Shown here in pieces: positions 63,340 through 64,000 of a stretch of 64,000 nucleotides of DNA (position 1 is its first letter; each line of letters opens with the position of its first letter). Below the pieces are notes generated by a model. The model saw only the letters and a list, made by a program, of their open reading frames with translations, had not been told where the DNA came from and ran no database searches. The DNA comes from Porphyra umbilicalis. Lineage: Eukaryota; Rhodophyta; Bangiophyceae; Bangiales; Bangiaceae. The stretch lies in contig KV918824.1 of the NCBI GenBank assembly GCA_002049455.2, positions 1 to 64,000 of the forward strand. The letters run 5' to 3'. A program made the position numbers and the translations under genes.

Positions 63340-64000
63340 CTAACGGAGGATAGCTTTCCAGACCGACATGCAACTCACGGTGTCCCGAAGAAAAATAGCA
63401 GCCGAGAACAGCGTGTCACGGTCCCCAATGTGAAGCACCGAGGTCTTCTCCAACGTCATCACATCGGCCATCACCCGCCGGTCGAAGCGGATGTCCTCTT
63501 CAGGAATGGCTATGCGAAAGCAGCTTGGCTCCTTCGAAAGCCGTTGACAAACGTCGCAGGCCTCGGTCACATCCTCCAGCTGCCGTAGGGTCTCAGGCGT
63601 CGCCTGCTTGTCCTTGGCTCTGCGTATGAGGGAGAACAGGCGCTCAGGCTTGGCATGATAGAAATTCTTGTGGATGTGCTGCAGCTTCGGAAAGGTGTAC
63701 AGGACTTCAAAGCCCCAGGCGAGGTAGATGTGACAGAACTTGCGCACCAAGGGAACTGCCACCCCATCGTTGACGCACACCAAGTGGTTGGTCACGTTGT
63801 TCACGTACATGCGATGAAAATCAAGGGTGTCAAGACCCTGAGGAAACGGCATGTTGAGTGTGATGACGTCAACAGTGAGTGGAAGGAAGTAGTGGTTGGC
63901 GACCGGAAACCGGATGCTCACCGCACCGACGGTATCGTAGTCACTGCCGCCAAGTCGGAACCGCCTAGGGTGCTTGGACTTGTCCAACTGGATATCTTTG
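63340..64000 (-). mobile_element. Retrotransposon pol fragment (gag-pre-integrase and integrase start)
   Basis: The frame is open to the right edge of the window, so the N-terminal part is outside it. The visible 220 residues contain a region that links protease to integrase (PFPQGLDTLDFHRMYVNNVT), then a zinc-binding HHCC module: HKNFYH (His-x4-His), 32 residues, and CDVC (Cys-x2-Cys). After it RRVMADVMTLEKTSVLHIGD begins the integrase core with its first Asp, as in copia-like elements where the core opens with a similar D...VLHIVD-type stretch. Translation stops at 63340 just after MSVWKAILR, well before the other two catalytic residues, and no continuation was found downstream in any frame. 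The element is therefore truncated or interrupted. Superfamily (copia-like) is likely but not certain. Confidence 0.7.

Noticed and set aside
1..64000. CRISPR arrays, rRNA genes, bacterial operons
   Set aside because: No spaced direct repeats of CRISPR type, no rRNA signature and no gene clusters with shared orientation and short spacing were seen. The introns and organelle-targeting peptides indicate nuclear eukaryotic DNA.

Overview
The window reads as nuclear DNA of a GC-rich, intron-poor photosynthetic eukaryote, most likely a red alga of the Porphyra/Pyropia type. The organism is an inference, not proven by the sequence. It rests on a red-algal-style light-harvesting protein (46.5-47.8 kb), a plastid DUF1995 protein, mitochondrial cytochrome c1, a proteasome chaperone and a TBCC-domain protein, together with few, short GT-AG introns, very high GC3, long G/C homopolymers and a tRNA with introns outside the anticodon loop, a feature reported in the red alga Cyanidioschyzon.

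Layout. 0-10.4 kb is a repeat-rich block with a PIF/Harbinger transposase (+), a divergent histone H3 gene (+), a CCG-rich low-complexity tract, a ~108-bp and a 54-bp tandem repeat, and a Myb/SANT-type Harbinger partner protein (-). 10.4-13.5 kb has no recognisable gene but holds a 38-bp palindrome. 13.5-31.1 kb is the main housekeeping segment: Hsp20, PSMD9-type proteasome chaperone, cytochrome c1 (-), NAD(P)-binding plastid-type protein (-), guanine/cytidine-deaminase family protein, 3-hydroxyisobutyrate dehydrogenase, inositol-tetrakisphosphate 1-kinase and a TBCCD1-like protein. 31-37.8 kb is nearly empty apart from one small ORF. 37.8-49.5 kb has a DUF1995 protein, a giant polyA/polyG/polyQ protein with an Sgf11-type zinc finger, a four-exon light-harvesting protein and an unknown membrane protein (-). 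A tRNA-Gln(CTG) with two ectopic introns lies at 49.9 kb. 52.5-64 kb holds a broken plasma-membrane H+-ATPase, a CCHC zinc-knuckle gene, an inverted array of ~355-bp repeats, a Tc1/IS630-like transposase pseudogene and a truncated retrotransposon pol fragment running off the right end.

The genes are independent single transcription units on both strands; no operon-like arrangement is visible. Several otherwise convincing genes (Hsp20, PSMD9, TBCCD1, the Sgf11-type gene, the 48.3-kb membrane protein) change reading frame at long G or C runs, mostly in the direction of one missing base. This is best explained by homopolymer under-calling in the assembly. It differs from the lesions in the H+-ATPase and the Tc1-like gene, which include in-frame stop codons and look like true decay.
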